From contig NZ_CP096971.1 of NCBI RefSeq assembly GCF_024758705.1, positions 2,943,501-3,007,500 on the forward strand: a stretch of DNA of 64,000 bases, read 5' to 3'. Each line of letters starts with the position of its first letter. The first letter of the stretch is position 1. Source of the DNA: Sphingomonas sp. SUN019. Its GTDB lineage: Bacteria > Pseudomonadota > Alphaproteobacteria > Sphingomonadales > Sphingomonadaceae. The position numbers were made by a program, and so were the translations under genes. Under the pieces are notes generated by a model that made no database searches, was not told where the DNA came from, and saw nothing but the letters and a program-made list of their open reading frames with translations. Positions 54,204-63,394 of this stretch are shown piece after piece.

Positions 54204-55358
54204 TCAGAGCGTCTTTTCGTAGATCTGATACGTTTTGTTGATGTCGCACTGGATCGTCTCGGCGATCGATCGCATTCCCTGATTGTCGTCGAGGATCCAG
54301 CCGATCTCGCCGCGCACCGCGCCGTAGTTCTCGACCGCGGCGCGCCGGATATACTCGATCAGCATGAAGGCTAATTGGCTCGCCATGCGCGACGCCTGCA
54401 ATTCCTTGATGACCCCCATCAACGGCACGCGCACCGTTCGCACTTGCGGCGCACGCAGCCACCACAGCAGCCTCGCCCAGCCGAACGGGAACAAACTGCC
54501 ATTCAGCGGCTTGATCGCCTCGTTTAGATCAGGAAGCGTGATCATGAACGCGACCGGTCGGCCGTCTAGTTCGGCGATGCGGATCAAGTCGTTGAACACG
54601 ATCGGCTTCAACTTCACGCCGACATCGGCGATCTCGGGCGGGGTGAGGGGGACGAAGCCCCAATTGCCGGACCAGGCATCGTTCAGGATCGACAGGATGA
54701 TCGCTGCTTCCTGTTCGAATTTCGACTTGTCGACCCTGCGCACCACGATCCGTGGGTTCTTCTCACCTGACTGGATGATACGGTTCACGATCGGCGGGAA
54801 GGGTTTGGTGATATCCAGTTCATAAGTGAAAAGCTGCTTCACCGGCGCATAGCCGGCCGCCTCGATCCAGCCGCGGTACTCAGGTTTCGCGTGACCCATC
54901 ATCACGGTCGGCGCATGATCGAAGCCGTCGATCAGCAGGCCCGGCTCCTCCCACACCGACATGCTGATCGGACCGAGGACGCGTTTCATGCCCTGTTCGC
55001 GCAGCCATTCCTCTGCCGTGGCAATCAGCACGGCGAAGATGTCTTCGCTTTCGGCCTCCATCAGGCCCCATTGCCCGCAACCCGGCCCGAAACCCTGTTC
55101 GGCAGGCATCGTCAGCGCAAGGGTGTCGATATGCGCGGAGATTCGCCCGACGACGCGTCCGCCCTGCTCGCCCAGGAATAATTGCGCCGTCGCATGGCTG
55201 AACCAGCCATTCTTTTCGGGTGTAATAAGCCCGATCGCCTCGCCCTTCAGCGGCGGAATCCAATGCGGATCGTCGGCGTAGAGCCGGAAGGGAAGGTCGA
55301 CGAAGGCCTTGCGGTCGCGCTTCGTCAGGACGGGTCGGATCGTTAAGCTGCTGGCCAT
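54204..55358 (-). CDS. bcerS: YghO-like acyltransferase, probable bacterial ceramide synthase
   Basis: The 384-residue cytoplasmic protein has a GNAT-like fold: an N-terminal half with FVDLPFRLYADDPHWIPPL and GRISAHIDTLA, a middle with LGPISMSVWEEPGLLIDGF, and a C-terminal part with MITLPDLNEAIKPLNGSLFP. This matches the YghO family, which includes the Caulobacter N-acyltransferase needed for ceramide formation. Its location 5-8 kb from spt, acpR and cerR-like genes strengthens the assignment. It would attach a fatty acid to the amino group of the sphingoid base. Confidence 0.78.
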   Translation of the reverse strand: MASSLTIRPVLTKRDRKAFVDLPFRLYADDPHWIPPLKGEAIGLITPEKNGWFSHATAQLFLGEQGGRVVGRISAHIDTLALTMPAEQGFGPGCGQWGLMEAESEDIFAVLIATAEEWLREQGMKRVLGPISMSVWEEPGLLIDGFDHAPTVMMGHAKPEYRGWIEAAGYAPVKQLFTYELDITKPFPPIVNRIIQSGEKNPRIVVRRVDKSKFEQEAAIILSILNDAWSGNWGFVPLTPPEIADVGVKLKPIVFNDLIRIAELDGRPVAFMITLPDLNEAIKPLNGSLFPFGWARLLWWLRAPQVRTVRVPLMGVIKELQASRMASQLAFMLIEYIRRAAVENYGAVRGEIGWILDDNQGMRSIAETIQCDINKTYQIYEKTL

Positions 55359-55465
55359 CGCGGGCTTCCTAATCGGGGCATTCGATCATGGCGAGTGGCG
55401 TTCTGCATGGCGCGCATAGAGCAAGGGGTCTGTAAAGGTCACGCTGCCGCCATTATCTGCAGGCA

Positions 55466-56560
55466 ATGGACAGAGTTATGGATACCACGCTCACGTTCGA
55501 TCGACCGGCAGCCGCCCCTGCGACGCGTGCTGTGATCGCCGACGACCGGACGATGCTGCGTACGGCGGCGGAACTGACGCGCGAACTGAATGCGCCGCGG
55601 TCGGCGATTTACTGGGGCGACTTCATCGCGTCGGTCGTCGTCGGTTATGCCGGTCTGGTCACAGCGATCATGGTGGGGCCGACCGCGCTGGCGATCGGCG
55701 CGGGCGTCCTTGCGGTGCTGGGACTTTATCGCGCGCTCAGCTTCATCCACGAACTGACCCATATCAAGCATGCGTCGCTGCCCGGCTTTCGCACCGCGTG
55801 GAATGCGCTGATCGGCGTGCCGATGCTGGTGCCGTCGTTCATGTACGAAGGCGTCCACACCCTCCACCACGCGCGCACGCGATATGGCACGGCGGAAGAT
55901 CCCGAATATCTCCCGCTCGCGCTGATGAAGCCGTGGACGCTGCCGCTGTTCATCGTCGTGTCGGCGCTGGCCCCGATCGCGCTGATCTTCCGCTATGCTA
56001 TCCTGTCGCCGCTGTCGGCGATCATCCCGCCGCTGCGCCGCATCGTGGTCGAGCGTTATTCGGCGCTGGCGATCAACCCGTCGTTCCGCCGCCGGATGCC
56101 CGATGGCGATTTCAAGGCGCAATGGACCCGGATCGAGATCGCCGCGAGCATCTGGGCGATCGCGCTGATCGTGCTGGTCGCGACCGGTGTACTCCCGCTG
56201 CGTGCGTTCGCGATCCTGCTGGCGGTCGCGTCGGGCGTCGCGGTGCTCAATCAGGTCCGTACGCTCGTCGCGCATCTGTGGGAGAATGAGGGCGAGGCGA
56301 TGACCGTCACCGCGCAATATCTCGACACGGTCAACGTGCCGCCGCCGACTTTGCTGCCTGCGTTGTGGGCGCCGGTCGGGCTGCGGTATCACGCGCTGCA
56401 TCACCTGCTGCCGGGTTTGCCGTATCATGCGCTCGGCGAGGCGCACCGCCGCATTTCCGCCGCGCTCGAAAGGGAATCCCCTTATCACAAGGCAAGCTAT
56501 AAAGGCTTGCCGGGGCTGGTGTGGAAGATCGGGCGCAGCACGATGGTCCGCGCCAAATAG
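55466..56560 (+). CDS. membrane fatty-acid desaturase/hydroxylase family protein
   Basis: The 364-residue protein has four or more membrane segments and the three His boxes of di-iron lipid desaturases: HELTH, HTLHH and YHALHH. The start is ATG 55466 or ATG 55478; neither has a strong ribosome binding site. It could desaturate or hydroxylate an acyl or sphingoid chain. Being flanked by the ceramide-synthase-like gene and lptG, a sphingolipid substrate is attractive but unproven. Its stop is 1 bp from the lptG stop. Confidence 0.85.
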   Translation: MDRVMDTTLTFDRPAAAPATRAVIADDRTMLRTAAELTRELNAPRSAIYWGDFIASVVVGYAGLVTAIMVGPTALAIGAGVLAVLGLYRALSFIHELTHIKHASLPGFRTAWNALIGVPMLVPSFMYEGVHTLHHARTRYGTAEDPEYLPLALMKPWTLPLFIVVSALAPIALIFRYAILSPLSAIIPPLRRIVVERYSALAINPSFRRRMPDGDFKAQWTRIEIAASIWAIALIVLVATGVLPLRAFAILLAVASGVAVLNQVRTLVAHLWENEGEAMTVTAQYLDTVNVPPPTLLPALWAPVGLRYHALHHLLPGLPYHALGEAHRRISAALERESPYHKASYKGLPGLVWKIGRSTMVRAK

Positions 56561-56561
56561 A

Positions 56562-57653
56562 TCATTCCTCGCTGCGGATCAGGACCGCCTCGCCGATCAG
56601 CAGGAACAGCAGGAACGGCGCCCATGCGGCGAGAAACGGCGGATATGCGCCGAGATTGCCCATCGCGAGCGCGAAATTGTCCGCCACGAAATAGGCGAAG
56701 CCCAGCCCCATGCCGATGACGGCGCGGATAAACAGCTTCCCCGATCGCGCGATCCCGAATGCGGCGACCGCGCCGAGCAATGGCATCAGCACCGACGATA
56801 AAGGCGCGGACAATTTGTGCCACAACGCGCCCTCCATCGACTTGGTCGGCCGTCCGGCCTCCGACAGATCGGAGATGGCGGATTGGAGCGCGGTGAAGGA
56901 CAGGCCGTTCGGATCGACCGTCGCCAGCGTGAACTGATCGGGCGTGACGCCCTGTCCGACGGTCAGGTCGCCCAGCGCGGTGACCGTGCCGCGCGCCACG
57001 TCGAACCGTTTCGCCGGACCGATCCGCCAGCCGTCGCCGTCGCGGCGTCCGCGCGGCGCCGTGACGATCGTGCGCAGGATGCCGCCCTCGCGGTCGTACA
57101 AGGTTATCCCGCCCAGCTGCGCCGCATCGCCGCGCCCCCTGATCTGTGCGACCTGGATCAGATCGTCACCCGATCGCACCCACACGTTCGACCGGTCGCC
57201 GCGATCGATCGGCAGCGGGCCGTAGTTGACCTGCTGCCACTGCGCGAGCGTCGCGCTGGCGCGCGCGACGATCCGTTCGTTGAACCCGAAGCTGAGGATC
57301 GCAACGCCGAAACTCGCCACCAGCAGCGGGGCGAGCACCTGATGCGCCGATAAGCCCGATGCCTTTAACGCGACGATCTCGCTGTTCTGGTTCATCGTGA
57401 TCAGCGTCAGGATCGTCCCCAACAGCACCGAAAACGGGAACAGGAACGCGATCAGTTCGGGCGCGCGTAGCGACGCGTAGCGCCACACCTCGCCATCGCC
57501 ATTGCCGGGAACCGCCAGGATCTTGCCCGATTCACTCAGCAGGTTGAGCGCGAGCAGGACGATCATCAGCCCGGCGAGGATGCCGAACGTGCGGATCAGG
57601 AACATCCGGCCCATGTAGAAGGACACGGTGCGCGACGGAAAGAACGAGGTCAT
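56562..57653 (-). CDS. lptG: LPS-type lipid export permease LptG
   Basis: The 363-residue YjgP/YjgQ-family protein starts at MTSFFPSRTVSFYMGRMFLIR, with two N-terminal and four C-terminal membrane segments flanking a periplasmic beta-jellyroll domain (~residues 130-260). Family residues include LIAFLFPFSVLLGTILTL. With LptF and the LptB ATPase it extracts lipid from the inner membrane. Its start overlaps the lptF stop by 4 bp. Confidence 0.9.
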   Translation of the reverse strand: MTSFFPSRTVSFYMGRMFLIRTFGILAGLMIVLLALNLLSESGKILAVPGNGDGEVWRYASLRAPELIAFLFPFSVLLGTILTLITMNQNSEIVALKASGLSAHQVLAPLLVASFGVAILSFGFNERIVARASATLAQWQQVNYGPLPIDRGDRSNVWVRSGDDLIQVAQIRGRGDAAQLGGITLYDREGGILRTIVTAPRGRRDGDGWRIGPAKRFDVARGTVTALGDLTVGQGVTPDQFTLATVDPNGLSFTALQSAISDLSEAGRPTKSMEGALWHKLSAPLSSVLMPLLGAVAAFGIARSGKLFIRAVIGMGLGFAYFVADNFALAMGNLGAYPPFLAAWAPFLLFLLIGEAVLIRSEE

Positions 57654-58855
57654 GCCGCGACAAACTCCGCGCGCTTACGCCTGGCGCCCGGCAAATACCG
57701 CATGATCGCCGCCACCGCCTTGCCCGAAACACGCTCCAGCGCGCCGATCGGCTGGCCGCCGGGAACATAGGCAAGCGTGTAGAACATCCAGAACACCAAT
57801 CCGGCAAAGATCGCGAACGGCACCCACAGCGCGATGAACGGGTCGACGCGGCCCAGTTCGCCGAACGCCGCGGCATATTGATTCACCTTGTGATAGGTGA
57901 CGATCATCACGATCGACAGGAAGACGCCCAGCGCCGACGTCGATCGTTTGGGCGGCACGCCGAGCGCGACGCCCAACAGCGGCATCAGGAACATCGACGC
58001 GACTTCGGCCAGGCGGAAGTGGAATTCCGCCCGGCTGCTGTCGCGCGCCTGTTCGCTGCCTGCGGTCTTGCCGAGCACGGCCAGTTCGGGAAGCGTATAT
58101 TCCAGATTGCGCCCGCCGCGGACGCGGAAGCTTTCGAACTTCGGCAGATCGATCGGCAGGTCATGCGCGCTGAACGTCAGGACGCGGGGCACGCGGAACC
58201 CGGCGCGATCGTGGACCAAGGTACCGTTGGTCAGCCGGAAGATGATGACGTTGGGATCGTCGGTCGCCAGGAACTGTCCGCTGTCGGCGGTCACCGCCAG
58301 CTTGTCGCCCTTTGGCGTGTTCACCTCGACGAAGATGCCGGAAAGCTTTCGGCCCTTTTCGCGGCTTCGCTCGATCCTGAGCGTCATGCGGTCGCCGAGG
58401 TGGGTGAATTCGCCGACCTTGATCGACGCCCCCAATGCGCCGGTACGCAAGTCGAACCGCAATTGTTCGTACGCATAGCGCGCTTTTGGCTGGACGTAGC
58501 CGACGATCGCGATGTTGAGCGCGGCCAGCACCGCGGCATACATGAACGGCACGCGCAACAGCCGCCCATAACTCATCCCCACGCCGCGCATCACGTCCAG
58601 TTCGCTGGACGTGGCGAGGCGGCGAAAGGCGAGCAGGATGCCGAGCAGCAGGCCAATCGGAATGCCCAGGCCCAGATATTCGGGCAGCAGGTTCGCCAGC
58701 ATCTTCCACACCACGCTGATCGGCCCGCCCTGCGTGGCGACGAAATCGAACAACCGCAGCATCCGGTCGAGCACCAGCAGCATCGCCGCGATGACCAGCG
58801 TCGAGATGAGCGGCAGCGCGATCAGCCGGGCCATGTAGCGGTCGATCGATTTCAT
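57650..58855 (-). CDS. lptF: LPS-type lipid export permease LptF
   Basis: The 401-residue partner of LptG begins MKSIDRYMARLIALPLI and has the same six-segment layout with a jellyroll insert (~residues 130-270, GDRMTLRIERSREKGRKLSG). EYLGLGIPIGLLLGILLAF is the conserved second-helix region. It lies 86 bp downstream of the hybrid kinase gene on the same strand as spt. Confidence 0.9.
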   Translation of the reverse strand: MKSIDRYMARLIALPLISTLVIAAMLLVLDRMLRLFDFVATQGGPISVVWKMLANLLPEYLGLGIPIGLLLGILLAFRRLATSSELDVMRGVGMSYGRLLRVPFMYAAVLAALNIAIVGYVQPKARYAYEQLRFDLRTGALGASIKVGEFTHLGDRMTLRIERSREKGRKLSGIFVEVNTPKGDKLAVTADSGQFLATDDPNVIIFRLTNGTLVHDRAGFRVPRVLTFSAHDLPIDLPKFESFRVRGGRNLEYTLPELAVLGKTAGSEQARDSSRAEFHFRLAEVASMFLMPLLGVALGVPPKRSTSALGVFLSIVMIVTYHKVNQYAAAFGELGRVDPFIALWVPFAIFAGLVFWMFYTLAYVPGGQPIGALERVSGKAVAAIMRYLPGARRKRAEFVAA

Positions 58856-58941
58856 GAAGGCGGGCGATACTCGAAGCGCGCGAGGCGGGGTGCGACGGCT
58901 ATAGGCGTGCGTGCCGCTCGCGTCAGCCGAAATATCCCGCT

Positions 58942-60915
58942 TTATTCGGCCGCGATCTGCGCCGGGCCGACCGGCCGATCCTTCGCCATCGCCGCGTCGA
59001 TCGCGCGTTCCAGCCCGACGAGGGTGAACGGTTTGCGCAACACGTGCTGCCCGCCGAACGCATCGCCGTCACCCATCTCGCCCGCAAACCCGGTGACGAA
59101 AAGCACCGCGATATGCGCGTGTTCGGGACCGAGCGCGGCGATCATTTCCGGCCCCGTCTGCGTCGGCATCAGCACGTCGGACAGGATCAGATCGACGCCG
59201 CCATGTTCGGCCAGCAATTGCGGCGCGGCGAGCGGATCGTCGCACGGGATCGGATAGTGCCCGAGTTCCTCGAGTGCGCCGACCGACGCGGCCAGCACGC
59301 GCGGGTCGTCCTCCACCACCAGGATGGTCAGCGCCTCGCTCGCGGTGCTGGCGGGCGGCGCGATGTCGACCACGCGTGGCACAGCGGCTCCGCTTTGGTC
59401 ACGCGGCAGGTAGAGCGTGACGGTCGTGCCTTCATCCAGCAACGAATCGATCGCGATCTCGCCCTTCAACTGGCGTACGAAGGCGAATATCTGGCTCAGT
59501 CCAAGCCCCGTGCCCTGGCCGACCGACTTGGTGGTGAAGAACGGTTCGAACGCCCGTTCCACGATGTCGGGCGCCATGCCGCAACCGGTGTCGGTGACCG
59601 CGATCGTCAGATAGTCGCCCGCCGCGCAGGCACCGTGCGCATTGGCGGCCAGCGTCTGCGCGCGCGCCACGATGGTCAACGTCCCGCGCCCATCCATCGC
59701 ATCGCGCGCGTTGACCGCAAGGTTCAGGATCGTGTTTTCGAACTGGACGCGATCCGCGCGCACGCGCCAGCCGTCGCTCGCGTCCTCGATCTCGACCGTG
59801 ATCGCATCCCCCAGCGTGCGATCGAGCAGGTTCGACATGCCCGACAACAGCCCGCCCGCGTCGATCGGTTCGGGATTGATCGCGCCCTCGCGCGCGAAAG
59901 CGAGCAACTGGCGGGTCAATGCGGCCGCACGGGTCGCGCCTTCAGTCGCGCTGTCGAGATGTCGTGCGACGTCGCCGCCGTTCGCCAGATTGCGCTGCGC
60001 CAATTCGAGTCCGCCCAGCACGACCGCCAGCATATTGTTGAAATCGTGCGCGATGCCCCCGGTCAGCTGGCCCACCGCCTCCATCTTCTGCACCTGTCGC
60101 AGGCGCGCTTCCTGCTGGCGCAGTTCGGCGGTGGCGGCGTCGACCGCATCGGACAGTTCGTCGGCGCGTTCGCGTTCGCGGATCGCGTCGGCGCGCGCGA
60201 CGCCGCGCTGGGTCATTGCGCGAATCGTCAGCCAGCCGAGCGCGATCGCGCCGATCACCAGCAACGTGCCGAGCGCCGACAGCCAGCGTGCGGTGCGGCT
60301 GGATCGTTCGACCGACGCCATCGCCGCGGTCGTGCGGCGATCGAGCAAGGCACGTTCGGTCCGGATGATCTGGTCCAGCAGTTCGTTGATCTGCATCAGC
60401 GAAACCGCTTTGCGCGCCGCATAATAACGGGAAAGCGCCTGGTTGTTCTTGCCGTAATTGGTGCTGAGCGCGGTCAGCGACAATTCTGCCCCACGCGTTT
60501 CATAGGCGGCGCGCAAGCGCGCGATCCGCGCGGTTTGCGACGGGCTGTCGCGGGTCAACAGGTCGATGCGGTTGATCTGCTGACCCGCCAGACGCCATTC
60601 GTCGAAATACAACGTGCCCTGCTGCTTGTCGCCCGAGATGACGTAGCGGCCGAGCGACGCCTCCGACCGGGCGATCGCGCCCGACAGCGTGCGCGCCAGG
60701 ATCATCACGTCGTAGCTGTGCGATTGCAGGATCAGCGCGCGATCGCGCTGGCGGTTCACTTCACCCAGCGTCACGATCAGCCCCGCGACGGTCGCGACTC
60801 CCAACGCGCCCATCACGACCAGCATGATGGTGCGCCAGTTCGCCCTGATCGCGTCCAGACGCTCTATCCCACCCACAACGCGTGCATAACCGATCACGCG
60901 TGCGGTGAAAAGCAA
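58942..60915 (-). CDS. hybrid sensor histidine kinase with C-terminal receiver
   Basis: The protein (up to 657 residues) has a membrane segment (~30-50), a periplasmic four-helix CHASE3-like domain, a second segment (~210-230), a coiled coil, the HisKA motif GGIAHDFNNMLAVVLGGLEL, an ATPase domain (NLAVNARDAM, VTDTGCGMAPD, GQGTGLGLSQIF) and a receiver (VVEDDPRVLAAS, LILSDVLMPTQTG with the phospho-acceptor Asp). The start is uncertain: TTG 60915, GTG 60897 or GTG 60876. The first would lie 6 bp after the spt stop, suggesting co-transcription with sphingolipid genes. No cognate output regulator is adjacent. Confidence 0.9.
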   Translation of the reverse strand: MLFTARVIGYARVVGGIERLDAIRANWRTIMLVVMGALGVATVAGLIVTLGEVNRQRDRALILQSHSYDVMILARTLSGAIARSEASLGRYVISGDKQQGTLYFDEWRLAGQQINRIDLLTRDSPSQTARIARLRAAYETRGAELSLTALSTNYGKNNQALSRYYAARKAVSLMQINELLDQIIRTERALLDRRTTAAMASVERSSRTARWLSALGTLLVIGAIALGWLTIRAMTQRGVARADAIRERERADELSDAVDAATAELRQQEARLRQVQKMEAVGQLTGGIAHDFNNMLAVVLGGLELAQRNLANGGDVARHLDSATEGATRAAALTRQLLAFAREGAINPEPIDAGGLLSGMSNLLDRTLGDAITVEIEDASDGWRVRADRVQFENTILNLAVNARDAMDGRGTLTIVARAQTLAANAHGACAAGDYLTIAVTDTGCGMAPDIVERAFEPFFTTKSVGQGTGLGLSQIFAFVRQLKGEIAIDSLLDEGTTVTLYLPRDQSGAAVPRVVDIAPPASTASEALTILVVEDDPRVLAASVGALEELGHYPIPCDDPLAAPQLLAEHGGVDLILSDVLMPTQTGPEMIAALGPEHAHIAVLFVTGFAGEMGDGDAFGGQHVLRKPFTLVGLERAIDAAMAKDRPVGPAQIAAE

Positions 60916-60921
60916 CCCGTT

Positions 60922-62184
60922 CTAGGCGATTTCGCCCGTCGCACGCCCCGCTTCGGCGAACATTTCGATGACCTGGCGAATCTGTTCGGGCGTATGTTCG
61001 GCGCAGAGCGAACAGCGCAGCAGGAACGTGCCCGCCGGCGTCGCGGGCGGGCGCGCCATGTTGACGTACAAGCCGCCATCCAGCAGCGCCTGCCACATCA
61101 CCACCGCACGCTGCTGATCCTCCAGAATCACCGCGATGATCGCGCTTTCGGGCGTCTTCGTGCCCAGCTTGAAGCCGAGATCGGTCAGCCCCTTGTGCAA
61201 TGTCCGGCTGTTGTCCCACAGTCGCGCGCGCTTGTCGTGTGCGGTCATCAGCTTGCGGATCGACGTGGCGGCGGTCGCAACGACCGAGGGCGGCAGGCTG
61301 GCGGTGAAGATGTACGGGCGGCAGACGAAGCGCATGACCTCGAACGTCGGGTGGTTCGACACGCAGAAGCCGCCGACCGTGCCGACCGATTTGGAGAAGG
61401 TGCCGATGACGAAATCAACCTGCCCGTCCAGCCCTTGGTCCTCATACACGCCGCGTCCGTGTTCGCCGAAGAAGCCCATCGAATGCGCTTCGTCGACCAG
61501 CACCATCGCGCCATGCTTCTTGGCGACCGCGACCATTTCCTTCAGCGGGGCGATGTCGCCGAGCATCGAATAGACGCCCTCCAGCACCACCAGCTTGCCC
61601 GGCTCCTTCGGCAGGCGGCCGAGGCGCTTGTCGAGATCCTCGACCGAATTGTGGCGGAAGCGGACGATCTCGGCATCGCCCATCTTGCAGCCGTCGTAGA
61701 TCGACGCGTGGCTGTCGGCGTCGAGGATGATGTATTCGCCCTTGCCCGCGATCGCCGAGATGATCCCGAGGTTGGCCTGATAGCCGGTCGAGAACACGAT
61801 CGCGCCGGTCGTGCCGTAGAACTCGCGCAGCGCGGCCTCGGCCTCCATATGGTCGCGGAAGGTGCCGTTCAGCATCCGGCTGCCGTTGGTGCCGCTGCCG
61901 AACTTGTCGAGCGCATCCTTGCCCGCGGCGATGACGTCGGGGTCGAACGTCATGCCCATGTAATTGTAGGTGCCGAGCAGGATCGTCTCGCGCCCCTTGA
62001 TCGTCGCGATCGTCGGCGATTTCACTTCGTCCATCACGATCGCGAACGGATCGCGCACGCCGGTCGCCAGCAACGCCTCGCGCTCGGCGATCAGGTGGTC
62101 GAACTTGGAGAGAAGATTGTGTTCGGGCGCGATCGTGTCCGGCTCGATCGGCAGCGCGTGGGCGGCGGTGGCGGCTTCGGTCAT
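60922..62184 (-). CDS. spt: serine palmitoyltransferase
   Basis: The 420-residue PLP enzyme of the alpha-oxoamine synthase family matches the soluble sphingomonad enzyme in length and in key residues: Lys265 in GTFSKSVGTV forms the Schiff base, His159 in DADSHASIYDG stacks on PLP, and Asp231/His234 lie in DEAHSMGFFG. It condenses L-serine with a long-chain acyl thioester to 3-ketosphinganine, the first step of sphingolipid synthesis. The acyl carrier protein gene ends 4 bp upstream. Confidence 0.97.
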   Translation of the reverse strand: MTEAATAAHALPIEPDTIAPEHNLLSKFDHLIAEREALLATGVRDPFAIVMDEVKSPTIATIKGRETILLGTYNYMGMTFDPDVIAAGKDALDKFGSGTNGSRMLNGTFRDHMEAEAALREFYGTTGAIVFSTGYQANLGIISAIAGKGEYIILDADSHASIYDGCKMGDAEIVRFRHNSVEDLDKRLGRLPKEPGKLVVLEGVYSMLGDIAPLKEMVAVAKKHGAMVLVDEAHSMGFFGEHGRGVYEDQGLDGQVDFVIGTFSKSVGTVGGFCVSNHPTFEVMRFVCRPYIFTASLPPSVVATAATSIRKLMTAHDKRARLWDNSRTLHKGLTDLGFKLGTKTPESAIIAVILEDQQRAVVMWQALLDGGLYVNMARPPATPAGTFLLRCSLCAEHTPEQIRQVIEMFAEAGRATGEIA

Positions 62185-62188
62185 GCGC

Positions 62189-62431
62189 TCAGGCCTTCAG
62201 TCGCGCGACCGCGTCGACGAGCTGGCCGACGGTTTCAATTTCGGCCTGCATGTTCATCGTGATGATGATGTCGAATTCGTCCTCGATCGCAGCGACGAAG
62301 TCCATGACGGTCAAGGAGTCCCATTCCAGATCGCCCTGGAAGGTGGTCGCATCGGTGATCGCGACACCCTTCTTGTTGAACGGTTCGATCTGGGCCTTGA
62401 CGGTGTCGAAGATGGCGGCGCGGTCGCTCAT
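62189..62431 (-). CDS. acpR: acyl carrier protein dedicated to sphingolipid synthesis
   Basis: The 80-residue acidic protein has the phosphopantetheine site Ser39 in EWDSLTVMDF, with a helix pattern typical of ACPs but diverged from fatty-acid AcpP. It is 4 bp before spt, which suggests it delivers the acyl chain to serine palmitoyltransferase. Confidence 0.93.
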   Translation of the reverse strand: MSDRAAIFDTVKAQIEPFNKKGVAITDATTFQGDLEWDSLTVMDFVAAIEDEFDIIITMNMQAEIETVGQLVDAVARLKA

Positions 62432-62506
62432 GCGGGATCCCTATGACGATAAATGCCTGGTGTCGGCTGCGTGGTGACAGCCAAATGCGGCGGCTTTCCG
62501 GCGCGC

Positions 62507-63394
62507 TTATAGCAGCCGCTGGGCGCGATACCATGCGGCGGTCTCGGCGAGCCCTTTTGCGGTCGGGATGGAGGGCGTCCACAGGTGGGGCGGTGGGCGA
62601 CGGTCGGCGCGCGCGGTCCAGTCGGGGTGGCAGAGATAGCCGACGCGATCGGGGGTGAGTTTCGCGTTTGGTCCCCGGACCGCGCGGTCGAGTCTCGCGC
62701 CGAGGCGCAGGAGCGGGGCGGGGAGATGCATCGGCAGCACCTTTTGCCCTACCGCGACACCGATCGCGTGCGCGAGATCGGCGTGGGTCAATACCGCGCC
62801 GTCGTCGACCTCATAGATCGTCCGGTCGCCGGGCCGTCCGGCGAGCGTCACCAGCAGCCGGGCGAGATCGTCGACGTGGATCAGCGCGACCTTGCCCGGC
62901 GGGGGCAGGAAGGCGAGGCCGCGCTTCGCGAGGCGGAACATGTCGCGCAGTTCGGTGTCGCCGGGGCCATAGACGCCGGTCGGGCGGACGATCGTCCAGT
63001 CGGTGTCGCTCGCCTCGACGACGCGCTCCGCTTCGCGTTTGGACCGACCGTAGTCGGAAAGTTGCGGTTCGCGCGCCGACAGCGAGGAGACATGGACGAA
63101 GCGCTTGTTGGCCGCGGCGACGAGGATCGCGCGCGTGCCGTCGACGTTGCCCGCGACAAAGCCTGCGCGGTCGGCGGCGTTCACGACGCCCGCGATGTGG
63201 ATCACCGCGTCCGCGCCGTCGACGAGGCGGGCGAGGGCGGGGAGATCGTCGAGCGCGCCTTCGATCCAGGTGACGCCCGCGCGATCGGGCTGGGGGCGTC
63301 GGGTCAGCGCGCGGATGTGGTGCCCCGCGGAGAGTGCCCGGTCGATCGTGCGGCGGCCGACGAAGCCGGTGCCGCCGGTCAGCGCGAGGATCAC
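62507..63394 (-). CDS. cerR: NAD(P)-dependent epimerase/reductase, CerR-like
   Basis: The 295-residue extended short-chain dehydrogenase begins ILALTGGTGFVGRRTID (nucleotide-binding loop) and has the catalytic YGRSK with upstream HVSSLSARE and downstream RPTGVYGPGD. In Caulobacter a homologous gene beside spt is needed for reduction of the keto group during ceramide synthesis. The name rests on family plus context. Its start overlaps the proB stop by 4 bp. Confidence 0.85.
   Translation of the reverse strand: MILALTGGTGFVGRRTIDRALSAGHHIRALTRRPQPDRAGVTWIEGALDDLPALARLVDGADAVIHIAGVVNAADRAGFVAGNVDGTRAILVAAANKRFVHVSSLSAREPQLSDYGRSKREAERVVEASDTDWTIVRPTGVYGPGDTELRDMFRLAKRGLAFLPPPGKVALIHVDDLARLLVTLAGRPGDRTIYEVDDGAVLTHADLAHAIGVAVGQKVLPMHLPAPLLRLGARLDRAVRGPNAKLTPDRVGYLCHPDWTARADRRPPPHLWTPSIPTAKGLAETAAWYRAQRLL

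Noticed and set aside
59044-62262. 1072-codon open frame on the plus strand opposite spt and the hybrid kinase
   Set aside because: It is antisense to two genes with clear motifs, has Arg/His/Asp/Gln-rich low-information sequence, and reflects the codon bias of GC-rich DNA.
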